Shown here in pieces: positions 16,469-25,134 of a DNA stretch of 64,000 bases (position 1 is its first letter; each line of letters starts with the position of its first letter). This DNA is from an uncultured Tateyamaria sp. (GTDB lineage Bacteria > Pseudomonadota > Alphaproteobacteria > Rhodobacterales > Rhodobacteraceae). The position numbers were made by a program, and so were the translations under genes. The notes beneath the pieces were generated by a model. That model ran no database searches. It was given only the letters and a program-made list of their open reading frames with translations, and was not told the DNA's origin. The DNA lies in contig CANMVD010000006.1 of the NCBI GenBank assembly GCA_947501275.1, positions 1-64,000 on the forward strand, written 5' to 3'.

Positions 16469-17424
16469 GCAGTCAATTCCTTGGGGCTTGTGCGTTCGAG
16501 AAAGGCGTTAATTTCCGCGGGCGTAGAATTGCCCTCCATGGGACCGCGCCGCGTGACCGCGATTGCACCTGCTGCATTGGCAAGGCGACCGGCCTCAAAC
16601 AAAGATACACCCTGTGCCCACAAGGACACGAATGTGCCGCCAAAGCAGTCCCCGGCGCCGGTCGGATCGACCTCATCGACAGGATATCCATCGAAATCAT
16701 GTCGATTGCCGTGACTTACGACTGTCGCACCCGCCGCGCCACGTTTGATAGCAAGCACGTCGGTTCCCATGTCGAGCAGTCGATCGATCGCAGCGTCTTC
16801 GGTTAGGTCCGGGAACAGGAAATTCAAGTCACTTGTGCTGGGCAGCAGACAACGGCTGCGCTCCATCGTTTCGTGCATCGCGTCGCGCGCACCGCTGTCG
16901 CGCATCAGTTCCGGGCGCGCGTTCGGATCACATGTCACCCAGCCACCGGCATCCGACACGCGCCTCACAGCATCCATGATCTTGGCGCGCATGGATGGCA
17001 CCCCTAGCGAAGATGCCGACACATGAAGCACCGTTTGCGCCGCCTCGAAAACGGCATCGGGAACGCAAAACCCATCCGCTGCCGTCCCCTCAAGGTGAAA
17101 GATAAAGTCGCGTTCACCGCTGTCGTAGTAAGAGACAAAGGCGACACCCGTGCTGCGATCATCACAGACGTGCACACCGCCGGTTCCCACGCCGTCCTGC
17201 TCTAGTCGTTGCAAGACACAACGCCCAAAACCATCCGCGCCGACACCACCAATCATCTCGGTCTGCCCACCCATGCGCGCGGCCTGATCAAGAAAAATCG
17301 CCGGTGCACCGCTGGGATAAGGGCCTGAATAGTCTGAGATTTGTTCCAACGCGCAGTTGCGTTTGTGCGAAACAAATTCCACAAGGATTTCGCCGATGGT
17401 TGCAATCGTTTTCCGCTCGGGCAT
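16465..17424 (-). CDS. PfkB-family sugar kinase, likely D-tagatose kinase
   Basis: The ATG at 17424 is preceded by GGAGG at good spacing and gives 319 residues. The ribokinase/PfkB signatures are the N-terminal IATIGEILVEFV, the glycine-rich PSGAPAIFLDQAARMGG and, near the C-terminus, DPTGAGDCFGGTF with the catalytic Asp. It phosphorylates a ketose with ATP in the cytoplasm. Its 4-bp overlap with the PF08013 gene, and the polyol dehydrogenases across the regulator, point to D-tagatose as substrate, as in the Agrobacterium D-altritol/galactitol route. Fructose, formed by the mannitol and sorbitol dehydrogenases, is the alternative. Confidence 0.85.
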   Translation of the reverse strand: MPERKTIATIGEILVEFVSHKRNCALEQISDYSGPYPSGAPAIFLDQAARMGGQTEMIGGVGADGFGRCVLQRLEQDGVGTGGVHVCDDRSTGVAFVSYYDSGERDFIFHLEGTAADGFCVPDAVFEAAQTVLHVSASSLGVPSMRAKIMDAVRRVSDAGGWVTCDPNARPELMRDSGARDAMHETMERSRCLLPSTSDLNFLFPDLTEDAAIDRLLDMGTDVLAIKRGAAGATVVSHGNRHDFDGYPVDEVDPTGAGDCFGGTFVSLWAQGVSLFEAGRLANAAGAIAVTRRGPMEGNSTPAEINAFLERTSPKELTA

Positions 17425-17460
17425 GCCGTCCTCCATGACTGTGAAAAGGTGTAGACATAT

Positions 17461-17476
17461 TTGTTACATGTGTCAA
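17461..17476. promoter_or_regulatory. Putative LacI-type operator before the kinase-epimerase operon
   Basis: TTGTTACATGTGTCAA is an imperfect palindrome (TTG-N2-ACATGT-N2-CAA) 37 bp upstream of the kinase start. Its TTACATGTG core recurs, in either orientation, before the transporter operon at 18603-18666, suggesting a shared site for the LacI-family protein encoded between them. Confidence 0.5.
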
Positions 17477-17545
17477 AGTGTGAACCGCGCAAGGTGCGTG
17501 TTTTCGCTCTAGCGAAAGCTGCGCTTGCTCGACGAGGCGTTTAAG

Positions 17546-18592
17546 ATGGTGAAACCGAAACAAAAAATTGCGACGATGAAAGAGCTGTCCGAAGCAATCG
17601 GCATCTCGCGTCCGACGCTGTCGCGGTACTTTCAGGATCCGTCCACCGTGCGCCCTTCCACTTCTGAGAAGATCAAGGAACGGCTGGCCGAGGTCGATTA
17701 TGTCTATAACTTCATGGCGACACGGCAAAATCGCAAATCGTCCGGCCTGATTGGCGTCATCGTCCCGCAGTACAATGACCTATTTTTTGCCAGCCTTCTC
17801 GAGGCGATCAAAAAGGCAGTTCGTGGGTCTGGTTACACGATGTTGACCCAAAGCTCAGACGGCAACGGTGAAGGTGAAGTTCAGGCGGTGGCCCGGCTTC
17901 GCTCATTGGGGGCGGACGGCGCAATCATCGCGCCACTTGGCTTGCACAGCTCGACCGAAGCATTTGAATTGGCAATCGGTGACTTTCCGATTGTGTTTGC
18001 AGATTCAAGGCCCGCCGACACCATTCAAGGGGCTGATTTTGTTGGCACAAATAACGAGCAAAGCATTGCATCGATTGTGGAATACCTGTGCCGCACAGGC
18101 GACGCGCCAACTTTTCTGGGGATGCCGCAAGTGAACTCAAACGCGGCCGAACGCCGTGATGCCTACATCACGAAAATGACGGGAATGGGCCACGTGCCCA
18201 GATTCATCGAAATCGAACGTGCCGATGAATCATGGCAATTCGAAGCCTATGGTCATGGAGTGATGGACGCCCATTTCAGTCGCCAGAATCACCTGTCCGA
18301 CACGATTTTATGCGCCAATGATCGTATCGCAATCGGCGCGATTGGAGCGGCCAACAAACACGGACTGTTTGGGCGCGCGCGGGACGGTGCCAAGAGCCTG
18401 CGCATCGCAGGGCACGATGATCACCCCCTCAGCCAATACATGTTTCCCGCAATCACCACTGCCGGACAGGATATAGCCGGCATCGGGCAGGATGCTTTCC
18501 GCCTGCTGCTGGAACGCATGCGTGGAGAACGCAACAACGCCCCGGTTTCGCTGAGAAAAGAAGCGGCGCTTGTCATCCGTTCTTCGACCTGA
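17546..18592 (+). CDS. LacI-family regulator of the polyol genes
   Basis: From the ATG at 17546, with GAGG about 10 bp upstream, the protein has 348 residues; a TTG seven codons earlier is an alternative. The HTH reads MKELSEAIGISRPTLSRYFQDPSTV, where the recognition helix differs from the common ATVSR pattern by having PTLSR. A sugar-binding effector domain follows (SGLIGVIVPQYNDLFFASLLEAI...). It is divergent from the kinase-epimerase operon and lies 88 bp ahead of the transporter gene on the same strand, so it probably controls both. The ligand would be a polyol or ketose of the pathway. Confidence 0.9.
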   Translation: MVKPKQKIATMKELSEAIGISRPTLSRYFQDPSTVRPSTSEKIKERLAEVDYVYNFMATRQNRKSSGLIGVIVPQYNDLFFASLLEAIKKAVRGSGYTMLTQSSDGNGEGEVQAVARLRSLGADGAIIAPLGLHSSTEAFELAIGDFPIVFADSRPADTIQGADFVGTNNEQSIASIVEYLCRTGDAPTFLGMPQVNSNAAERRDAYITKMTGMGHVPRFIEIERADESWQFEAYGHGVMDAHFSRQNHLSDTILCANDRIAIGAIGAANKHGLFGRARDGAKSLRIAGHDDHPLSQYMFPAITTAGQDIAGIGQDAFRLLLERMRGERNNAPVSLRKEAALVIRSST

Positions 18593-18602
18593 CGCTTCAA
18601 TT

Positions 18603-18666
18603 TTTGCACATGTAAACTTTTTCTTGACCTGACACACCGCTTCGGCGATTGTGAACACGTGTAAAA
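18603..18666 (+). promoter_or_regulatory. Two putative regulator sites in the polyol transporter promoter
   Basis: TTTGCACATGTAAA at 18603-18616 and TGAACACGTGTAAA at 18652-18665 share the ACAYGT core seen at 17466-17471. The second contains a perfect 8-bp palindrome ACACGTGT and ends just before the GGGAGG ribosome site of the binding-protein gene. TTGACC at 18624-18629 could be a -35 element. The 49-bp spacing would allow cooperative binding or looping. Confidence 0.45.
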
Positions 18667-18680
18667 AAGGGAGGATACGC

Positions 18681-20009
18681 ATGTCTATCAAGCGCACGCT
18701 GCTCAGCACGGCAGTAGGCTTTGGGTTCGCGACCACAATCGCATCCATGGCATCGGCAGAAGAAATTACGATCGCGACAGTGAACAACGCTGACATGATC
18801 ACAATGCAAGAACTCGCACCCGCGTGGGAAGAAGCAACTGGCAACACGATCAATTGGGTTGTTCTGGAAGAAAACGTCCTGCGCCAACGGACGACACAGG
18901 ATATCGCGACGGGCGGTGGCTCTTTCGACATCATGTTTATCGGTGCCTATGAAACACCCATTTGGGGCGCCAATGGCTGGCTCACACCGCTGAACGATTT
19001 TGCGGACGATGCTGACTATGATCTGGAAGACGTTTTTCAGCTTGTCCGCAACGGCCTGTCGGCCGACGGCAACCTTTACGCCCTTCCCCTTTATTCAGAG
19101 ACGTCATTTACGTTCTACCGCACGGACGTGTTCGAAGCGGCCGGTATTGAAATGCCGTCCGAGCAAATCACGTACACCGAGTTTGCTGAACTGGCGGCTG
19201 CCGTTCACGACCCGGACAACGGCATGTACGGCACCTGTCAGCGCGGCAAAGCGGGCTGGGGTGAGAACATGGCCTTTGTCGGGACCGTTGCAAACGCATT
19301 TGGGGCACGCTGGTTCGACGAGGACTGGAACCCACAGCTTGATTCCCCCGAATGGAACGCCGCCGTTACATACTACGTGGATCTGATGCTGGACTCCGGC
19401 CCTCCCGGAGCCTCCGCGAACGGGCACAACGAAAACCGTGCCCTGTTCAAAGACGGCAAATGCGCCACGTGGGTTGACGCGACATCGGCCGCTGGCGACG
19501 TGCGCAACCCCGAAACGTCAAGCGTTGCAGACAAGACCGATTTTGTAAAAGCGCCAATGCAGGCCACAGCAAAGGGCACAGGCTGGTTCTGGTCCTGGGC
19601 CCTCGCCATCCCTGCCAGCTCGAAAAAGGTCGATGCCGCCAAGAGCTTCCTGAAGTGGAGCACGTCCAAGGAGTACTTTGAACTGGTTGGCGAAACCAAG
19701 GGCTGGGTCGCTGTACCTTCGGGCACACGCCAGTCGGTCGAAGAAGATGCGCGCCGTGTTGAAGCCGCACCTTTCGCACCCGCCGTTGTCGAAGCGATTC
19801 TGTCGGTTGACCCCGCAGACGCAACACTGCTCCCAACGCCCTACACCGGCGTGCAGTTCGTTGCGATCCCTGAGTTTCAGGGCATCGGCAACTATGTCGG
19901 GCAGCAGGTTGCAGCCGCTTTGGCCGGTCAATCGACCGTCGAAGAAGCGTTGGCCAACAGCCAGGATTTCGCAGTACGCGAAATGACAAAAGCCGGTTAC
20001 ATCAAGTAA
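18681..20009 (+). CDS. smoE: ABC polyol transporter, periplasmic binding protein (SmoE type)
   Basis: The start at 18681 has GGGAGG upstream and gives 442 residues. A Sec signal peptide (MSIKRTLLSTAV...ASMASA) precedes the mature EEITIATVNNADMITMQELAPAWEE, the ligand-binding fold of ABC family 1 sugar/polyol receptors. The gene order binding protein, two permeases, ATPase, SDR, mannitol dehydrogenase is that of the Rhodobacter sphaeroides smo operon for sorbitol and mannitol. A strong terminator-like hairpin directly follows, which would let this subunit be made in excess. Exact ligand among hexitols or pentitols is not certain. Confidence 0.88.
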   Translation: MSIKRTLLSTAVGFGFATTIASMASAEEITIATVNNADMITMQELAPAWEEATGNTINWVVLEENVLRQRTTQDIATGGGSFDIMFIGAYETPIWGANGWLTPLNDFADDADYDLEDVFQLVRNGLSADGNLYALPLYSETSFTFYRTDVFEAAGIEMPSEQITYTEFAELAAAVHDPDNGMYGTCQRGKAGWGENMAFVGTVANAFGARWFDEDWNPQLDSPEWNAAVTYYVDLMLDSGPPGASANGHNENRALFKDGKCATWVDATSAAGDVRNPETSSVADKTDFVKAPMQATAKGTGWFWSWALAIPASSKKVDAAKSFLKWSTSKEYFELVGETKGWVAVPSGTRQSVEEDARRVEAAPFAPAVVEAILSVDPADATLLPTPYTGVQFVAIPEFQGIGNYVGQQVAAALAGQSTVEEALANSQDFAVREMTKAGYIK

Positions 20010-20022
20010 TCGCGCATCAACA

Positions 20023-20052
20023 GGGCCAAGGGTGAAATCCCTTGGCCCTTTT
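20023..20052 (+). terminator. Terminator/attenuator between binding-protein and permease genes
   Basis: GGGCCAAGGG (20023-20032) and CCCTTGGCCC (20039-20048) form a perfect 10-bp stem with a 6-base loop, followed by TTTTC. It sits inside the operon, so it probably acts as a partial terminator that lowers expression of the membrane genes relative to the binding protein, or protects the 3' end of the upstream message. Confidence 0.85.
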
Positions 20053-20150
20053 CAACCGCAGGCTTTATCAGACAGACATTTTAGCAAAAACCGGGCATAA
20101 GGTTTTTTCTTGAGTGTCGACAAGCACGCCGTTTGGGGAGGGCGCACCGC

Positions 20151-21023
20151 ATGGCCACCAAGGCATCCCGATCTGCCGCAAGACTGATGATTTCACCAGC
20201 CGTGCTGTTGCTATTGGGCTGGATGCTCGTGCCGTTGTGCATGACCGTCTATTTTTCGTTCCTTTACTATAACTTGCTGCAACCCGGCTCGACCCCTTTT
20301 GCGGGGTGGGACAACTACTACTGGTTCCTGACCGACCCAAGCTTTACTGACGCAATTTACAACACTCTGGTGCTGGTTGGCGGGGTGTTGTGCATCACGG
20401 TCATTGGCGGGCTATGCGCGGCCATCCTGCTCGACAAACCGATGTTTGGGCAGGGTTTGATCCGCATCATGGTCATTGCCCCGTTCTTTGTGATGCCAAC
20501 CGTGTCCGCCCTTGTGTGGAAGAACATGTTCATGAACCCGGTCAACGGTATCTTCGGGCGGCTTGTGACCGGGTTGGGCTTTCCGCCCATCGACTTTTTC
20601 GGGCAATACCCGCTGGCGTCCATCACTTTCATCGTGTCCTGGATGTGGTTGCCATTTGCGACGCTGATCTTGTTGACCGCGCTGCAATCGCTCGATCAGG
20701 AGCAACTGGAGGCCGCCGAGATGGACGGGGCAAATTGGTGGAACCGTTTCATCTTTATCATGCTGCCGCATCTTGCGCGCGCCATCACCGTCGTGATCCT
20801 GATCCAGACGATTTTCCTGTTGTCGATCTTTGCCGAGATCCTTGTGACCACCAACGGTGGCCCCGGCACGGCAACGACAAACCTGACCTACCTCATCTAC
20901 GTGTCGTCCCTGCTGCAGTTTGACGTGGGCATGGGCAGCGCAGGGGGCGTCATCGCCATTATTCTCGCCAACATCGTTGCGATCTTCCTGATGCGGATGA
21001 TCGGCAAGAACCTGGACGCTTGA
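20151..21023 (+). CDS. smoF: ABC polyol transporter permease 1 (SmoF type)
   Basis: From the ATG at 20151 (GGGGAGGG upstream) the protein has 290 residues and six membrane helices, and belongs to the MalF-like branch. The cytoplasmic EAA loop that contacts the ATPase reads EAAEMDGANWWNRFIFIMLPHL. The C-terminal part has TTNGGPGTATTNLTYLIY, typical of these permeases. It forms the translocation channel with the second permease, which starts 13 bp downstream. Confidence 0.92.
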   Translation: MATKASRSAARLMISPAVLLLLGWMLVPLCMTVYFSFLYYNLLQPGSTPFAGWDNYYWFLTDPSFTDAIYNTLVLVGGVLCITVIGGLCAAILLDKPMFGQGLIRIMVIAPFFVMPTVSALVWKNMFMNPVNGIFGRLVTGLGFPPIDFFGQYPLASITFIVSWMWLPFATLILLTALQSLDQEQLEAAEMDGANWWNRFIFIMLPHLARAITVVILIQTIFLLSIFAEILVTTNGGPGTATTNLTYLIYVSSLLQFDVGMGSAGGVIAIILANIVAIFLMRMIGKNLDA

Positions 21024-21036
21024 GGGAGGGCAGATC

Positions 21037-21870
21037 ATGGCACGCGCAGTTTCAAACCGCACCAAAACACTCAACACCATCGTTGCCGGCACCTTGGGCT
21101 TTCTGCTGTTTTTCCCGATCCTGTGGATTGTGGTCTTGTCCTTCAAGACAGAGGAAAACGCGATCCGTGCCCCTCTTGAGGTGTTGTTTTCATCCGGCTG
21201 GACCATGGACAGTTTCAGCGCGGTTCAGGCCCGTTCGGATTACTTCAAGCACTTCTCGAATTCGGTCATCATTGCGGTCGGCTCTACCGTTCTCGGACTG
21301 ATCATCGCCATCCCGGCTGCGTGGTCCATGGCCTTTGTCCCCTCAAAACACACCAAGAACGTGCTGATGTGGATGTTGTCGACAAAGATGTTGCCGCCGG
21401 TTGGCGTTCTGGTCCCCATCTACCTGTTGTTCCGGGACTTCAATCTGCTGGACACCCGCATTGGCCTGACCGTTGTGTTGATGCTGATCAACCTGCCGAT
21501 CATCATCTGGATGCTTTATACCTACTTCAAGGAAATCCCCGGAGAGATCCTCGAGGCCTCTCGTATGGACGGCGCAACGCTGCGCGAAGAGATCATCTAT
21601 GTCCTGACACCGATGGCGATACCGGGCATGGCCTCGACCGTGCTGCTTAACATCATCCTCGCATGGAACGAAGCGTTCTGGACAATCAACCTGACGGCGG
21701 CCAATGCCGCCCCGTTGACGGCATTCATCACCAGCTATTCCAGCCCCGAGGGTTTGTTTTATGCCAAACTCAGTGCGGCGTCGGTCATGGCCATCGCGCC
21801 AATTCTCATCATGGGCTGGTTCAGCCAGAAACAACTTGTCCGGGGTCTGACCTTCGGTGCTGTAAAGTAG
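21037..21870 (+). CDS. smoG: ABC polyol transporter permease 2 (SmoG type)
   Basis: This 277-residue MalG-like permease has six helices. [30 protein letters not shown] is the typical mid-protein segment, and [25 protein letters not shown] is the EAA loop. GGGAGGG precedes the start by 8 bp. The ATPase gene begins 11 bp after its stop. Confidence 0.92.
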   Translation: MARAVSNRTKTLNTIVAGTLGFLLFFPILWIVVLSFKTEENAIRAPLEVLFSSGWTMDSFSAVQARSDYFKHFSNSVIIAVGSTVLGLIIAIPAAWSMAFVPSKHTKNVLMWMLSTKMLPPVGVLVPIYLLFRDFNLLDTRIGLTVVLMLINLPIIIWMLYTYFKEIPGEILEASRMDGATLREEIIYVLTPMAIPGMASTVLLNIILAWNEAFWTINLTAANAAPLTAFITSYSSPEGLFYAKLSAASVMAIAPILIMGWFSQKQLVRGLTFGAVK

Positions 21871-21881
21871 GGAACAGGAAT

Positions 21882-22886
21882 ATGGGACGCATACAGCTCA
21901 AACAGGTCCAGAAGAAGTTCGGTGACACCGAGGTCATTCCTCCACTGGATCTGGCAATCGAAGATGGCGAGTTTGTCGTCTTTGTAGGTCCGTCAGGTTG
22001 CGGCAAATCCACTTTGTTGCGCCTGATCGCGGGGCTTGAGGATACAACCTCCGGCCTGATCGAGATTGATGGCGCAGATGCCACCGACACCCCCCCGGCC
22101 AAGCGTGGCCTTGCCATGGTCTTTCAATCCTATGCCCTTTATCCGCACATGTCTGTGCGCAAGAACATCGCCTTTCCGATGCGTATGGCCAAGATGAGCA
22201 AGGAAGAGCAGAACAAGCGTATAGAAGCGGCGGCCAAGGCGCTGAACCTGACCGACTACCTTGACCGCAAACCCGGGCAGCTGTCGGGTGGGCAACGTCA
22301 GCGCGTCGCCATCGGGCGCGCCATTGTGCGCGAACCTGCGGCCTTTCTCTTTGACGAACCCCTGTCGAACCTTGATGCCGCGCTGCGTGTCGGGATGCGT
22401 ATGGAAATCTCGGAGCTGCACAAAAAGCTCGACACGACCATGGTATACGTGACCCACGATCAGGTCGAAGCTATGACCATGGCCGACAAGATTGTTGTTC
22501 TGCAGGCAGGCGTGATCGAACAGGTCGGCAGTCCGCTCGAACTTTATCGCAATCCGCGCAATCTGTTTGTGGCTGGCTTTATTGGCAGCCCCAAGATGAA
22601 TTTCATTCAAGGAGCAGAGGCCGTAAAACATGGCGCACAAACCATTGGCATCCGCCCTGAACATATCGACGTATCAACAAGCGATGGCGCGTGGCAAGGC
22701 ACCGTTGGAGTGGCCGAACATCTGGGGTCAGACACGTTCATCCACATCCACGGCATCGACGGCTGTGATCCAATGACGGTACGGGCACCGGGCGACGTAG
22801 CGGCGAAACATGGAGACACAGTTTTCCTCACGCCGCAAACGACGCAAATACACAAATTTGGCGCTGACGGGCTACGGATGACATGA
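21882..22886 (+). CDS. smoK: ABC polyol transporter ATPase (SmoK/MalK type)
   Basis: This 334-residue ATPase has Walker [10 protein letters not shown], the Q-loop in [14 protein letters not shown], signature [10 protein letters not shown], Walker [12 protein letters not shown] and the switch His in [10 protein letters not shown] regulatory OB-fold domain follows ([10 protein letters not shown]...). It powers uptake through the two permeases. Its stop overlaps the SDR gene by 4 bp, tying transport to catabolism. The reading frame extends upstream of 21882, but only this ATG has a ribosome site (AGGAA). Confidence 0.94.
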   Translation: MGRIQLKQVQKKFGDTEVIPPLDLAIEDGEFVVFVGPSGCGKSTLLRLIAGLEDTTSGLIEIDGADATDTPPAKRGLAMVFQSYALYPHMSVRKNIAFPMRMAKMSKEEQNKRIEAAAKALNLTDYLDRKPGQLSGGQRQRVAIGRAIVREPAAFLFDEPLSNLDAALRVGMRMEISELHKKLDTTMVYVTHDQVEAMTMADKIVVLQAGVIEQVGSPLELYRNPRNLFVAGFIGSPKMNFIQGAEAVKHGAQTIGIRPEHIDVSTSDGAWQGTVGVAEHLGSDTFIHIHGIDGCDPMTVRAPGDVAAKHGDTVFLTPQTTQIHKFGADGLRMT

Positions 22887-23647
22887 AAACACTCGAAGGA
22901 AAAGTCGCGGTCGTGACAGGCGGCGCACGTGGTATCGGGCGCGCGATCTGCGAAGCTCTCAGCGAGGCTGGGGCAAAGGTGGTCGTCGCAGATCTGAGTC
23001 TTGCAGAGGCCGAGGAAACGGCACGCGCGATCGAAGGCATGGCTGTCTCCATGGATGTCACGCGGTTTGATGATTTGGCTTCCAACATGCAAAACGTAGC
23101 TGACGCCATGGGCGGCATCGATATTCTGGTCAACAATGCCGGCATCTTCAACATGGCCTCGCTCGACAAGGTCACCGCTGACGACTATCGACGCCAGTAT
23201 GATGTCAATGTCGGCGGCACCATTTTCGCCTGCCAGGCGGCTGTCCCGCATATAAGAAAACGTGGCGGCGGGACGATCATCAACTTCTCCAGTCAGGCAG
23301 GTCGCCGCGGAGAGCCGAACATCACGCTTTATTGTTCGACCAAGGCGGCGGTGATTTCCGTAACGCAGTCTCTGGCACTGGAGTTGGCCGACGACAACAT
23401 CCGCGTCAATGCCATTGCCCCCGGCGTCGTAGATACGCCAATGTGGGACGTCGTTGATGCGCAATTTGCGCAATATGAAAACAAACCGCTTGGCCAGAAA
23501 AAGCGTGAGGTTGGCGAAGCTGTACCCTTGGGTCGCATGGGCGCACCGCGTGACATTGCAGATCCGGTTGTGTTCCTTGCATCCGACGCTGCCAGATACA
23601 TCACAGCACAGACGCTGAATGTTGATGGCGGGAACTGGATGAGCTGA
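22883..23647 (+). CDS. smoS: SDR polyol dehydrogenase (SmoS-like sorbitol/galactitol dehydrogenase)
   Basis: This 254-residue classical short-chain dehydrogenase has the NAD-binding motif TGGARGIG (12-19), NNAG (84-87), Ser137 and the catalytic Y150-x3-K154 pair. The segments [17 protein letters not shown]-x4-KKR and the C-terminal VDGGNWMS are those of the R. sphaeroides sorbitol dehydrogenase SmoS, which oxidises D-glucitol to D-fructose and galactitol to L- or D-tagatose depending on the enzyme. It overlaps smoK by 4 bp, and mtlK starts on its stop codon. Confidence 0.88.
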   Translation: MKTLEGKVAVVTGGARGIGRAICEALSEAGAKVVVADLSLAEAEETARAIEGMAVSMDVTRFDDLASNMQNVADAMGGIDILVNNAGIFNMASLDKVTADDYRRQYDVNVGGTIFACQAAVPHIRKRGGGTIINFSSQAGRRGEPNITLYCSTKAAVISVTQSLALELADDNIRVNAIAPGVVDTPMWDVVDAQFAQYENKPLGQKKREVGEAVPLGRMGAPRDIADPVVFLASDAARYITAQTLNVDGGNWMS

Positions 23648-25128
23648 TGCAAAAAGCGCTGCTGAAACTTGAAACGGCGACGCTAGACGCATGTCCGCGC
23701 GATGTCGTGGTGCCAACCTATGATCGCTCCAAAATCACTGCGGGCATTGTGCACATCGGACTTGGAAATTTTCACCGTGCACATCAGTCGTGGTACATGC
23801 ACCGTCTGATGCAAAAAGGCGGCGCGCAGGATTGGGGTATCATTGGCGCCGGTGTGCGCGCAGGCGATGCAGTTCAACGCGAGCGGCTATGCGCGCAGGA
23901 CTGCCTCACGACACTGATCGAACTTGACCCCAGAGGGCGCTCGGCCGAAATCGTCGGTGCAATGATCGATTTCGTGCCAGTCGAGGAAGACAACGCGACA
24001 TTGATCAAGCAAATGGCGGATCCTGCGATCCGGATTGTGTCCCTGACGGTCACTGAAGGCGGATATTATATCGATCCGGTCACCAAGGCCTTTGATGCAA
24101 GCCATCCCGATATTGTCCATGACGCAACGCATCCTGATCGCCCGGTTTCCGCATTCGGCGCAATGATTGCCGCCCTGAAAATCCGGCGCGCGGCGGGCAT
24201 TGGTCCCTTCACGGGGCAAAGTTGTGACAACCTGCAGGGCAACGGTGACATCCTGCGCCAGACACTGGTGTCTCTGGCGCGTCTGTCCGATCCGGCCCTT
24301 GCCGACTGGATCGATGCAAACTGCACGTTTCCGAATTCCATGGTCGATTGCATTGTACCTGCAACGGGCCCCAACGAGTTGGAGTTGGTCGAGTCCTTTG
24401 GCATTGCGGATGCCGCCCCCGTCACGCACGAGAACTTTCGCCAATGGGTGATCGAAGACAAGTTTTGCGCAGGCCGTCCCAATTGGGAAGATGTCGGGGC
24501 AACCCTGACAGATGATGTCCACGCGTTTGAAGCGATGAAGATCCGCATCCTCAACGGAGGGCACCAACTGATTGCAGATGCCGGCGAAGTGCTGTCTGTC
24601 GAATACATCTCGGGCTGCATGGATCACCCGTTGATTGGGGCTTATTTTCGCAAGGTCGCGCGCACCGAGATCACGCCACAGGTCGCGCCTGTGCCCGGTA
24701 TTACGCCGTTGGCCTATGTCGACCTGATCGACGGCCGCTTTTCCAATCCCGAAATCGTGGACACGGTGCGCCGCGTCGCCTTTGACGGGTCGTCCCGCCA
24801 GACAGGATTTATCTTGCCGGTCTTGCGTGATGCCTTGGCACACGGAACGCCCATATCCGGTCTTGCCCTGTCCCAGGCAATCTGGGCCCGCATGTGCGAA
24901 GGCACCCGCGAGGATGGCAGTGCAATTGCGCCAAACGATCCGATATGGGACCAGTTGAACGCTGCGGCCATTGCCGCCAAATCCGCGCCAGACGCATGGC
25001 TCGACCAAAGTGACCTTTATGGCGATCTTGGCCAGAACACGGCCTTCCGTTCGGAATTTGATCGCTGGTTGTCGCTGATCTGGTCAGATGGGGTCGAGAC
25101 TGCTTTGCGCACTTACCTGCAAGGATAG
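23647..25128 (+). CDS. mtlK: Mannitol 2-dehydrogenase (polyol-specific long-chain dehydrogenase)
   Basis: This 493-residue protein is the family's usual size. It has the N-terminal IVHIGLGNFHRAHQSWYMHRL and the active-site signature K298-x4-N303-x2-H306 (MKIRILNGGHQ) of polyol-specific long-chain dehydrogenases. Such enzymes oxidise D-mannitol to D-fructose with NAD, and often D-arabitol to D-xylulose. The start codon overlaps the smoS stop (TGATG type). The following MDR gene begins 6 bp after the stop, so the operon continues. Confidence 0.93.
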   Translation: MQKALLKLETATLDACPRDVVVPTYDRSKITAGIVHIGLGNFHRAHQSWYMHRLMQKGGAQDWGIIGAGVRAGDAVQRERLCAQDCLTTLIELDPRGRSAEIVGAMIDFVPVEEDNATLIKQMADPAIRIVSLTVTEGGYYIDPVTKAFDASHPDIVHDATHPDRPVSAFGAMIAALKIRRAAGIGPFTGQSCDNLQGNGDILRQTLVSLARLSDPALADWIDANCTFPNSMVDCIVPATGPNELELVESFGIADAAPVTHENFRQWVIEDKFCAGRPNWEDVGATLTDDVHAFEAMKIRILNGGHQLIADAGEVLSVEYISGCMDHPLIGAYFRKVARTEITPQVAPVPGITPLAYVDLIDGRFSNPEIVDTVRRVAFDGSSRQTGFILPVLRDALAHGTPISGLALSQAIWARMCEGTREDGSAIAPNDPIWDQLNAAAIAAKSAPDAWLDQSDLYGDLGQNTAFRSEFDRWLSLIWSDGVETALRTYLQG

Positions 25129-25134
25129 CACTCC

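Noticed and set aside
15695-16714. 339-codon + strand frame opposite the PF08013 and kinase genes
   Set aside because: Antisense to two genes with strong family signatures and a 4-bp stop/start overlap.
22607-25008. Long - strand frames opposite smoK, smoS and mtlK
   Set aside because: They are antisense to genes with intact catalytic motifs and correct operon spacing, and have no recognisable domain or ribosome site.
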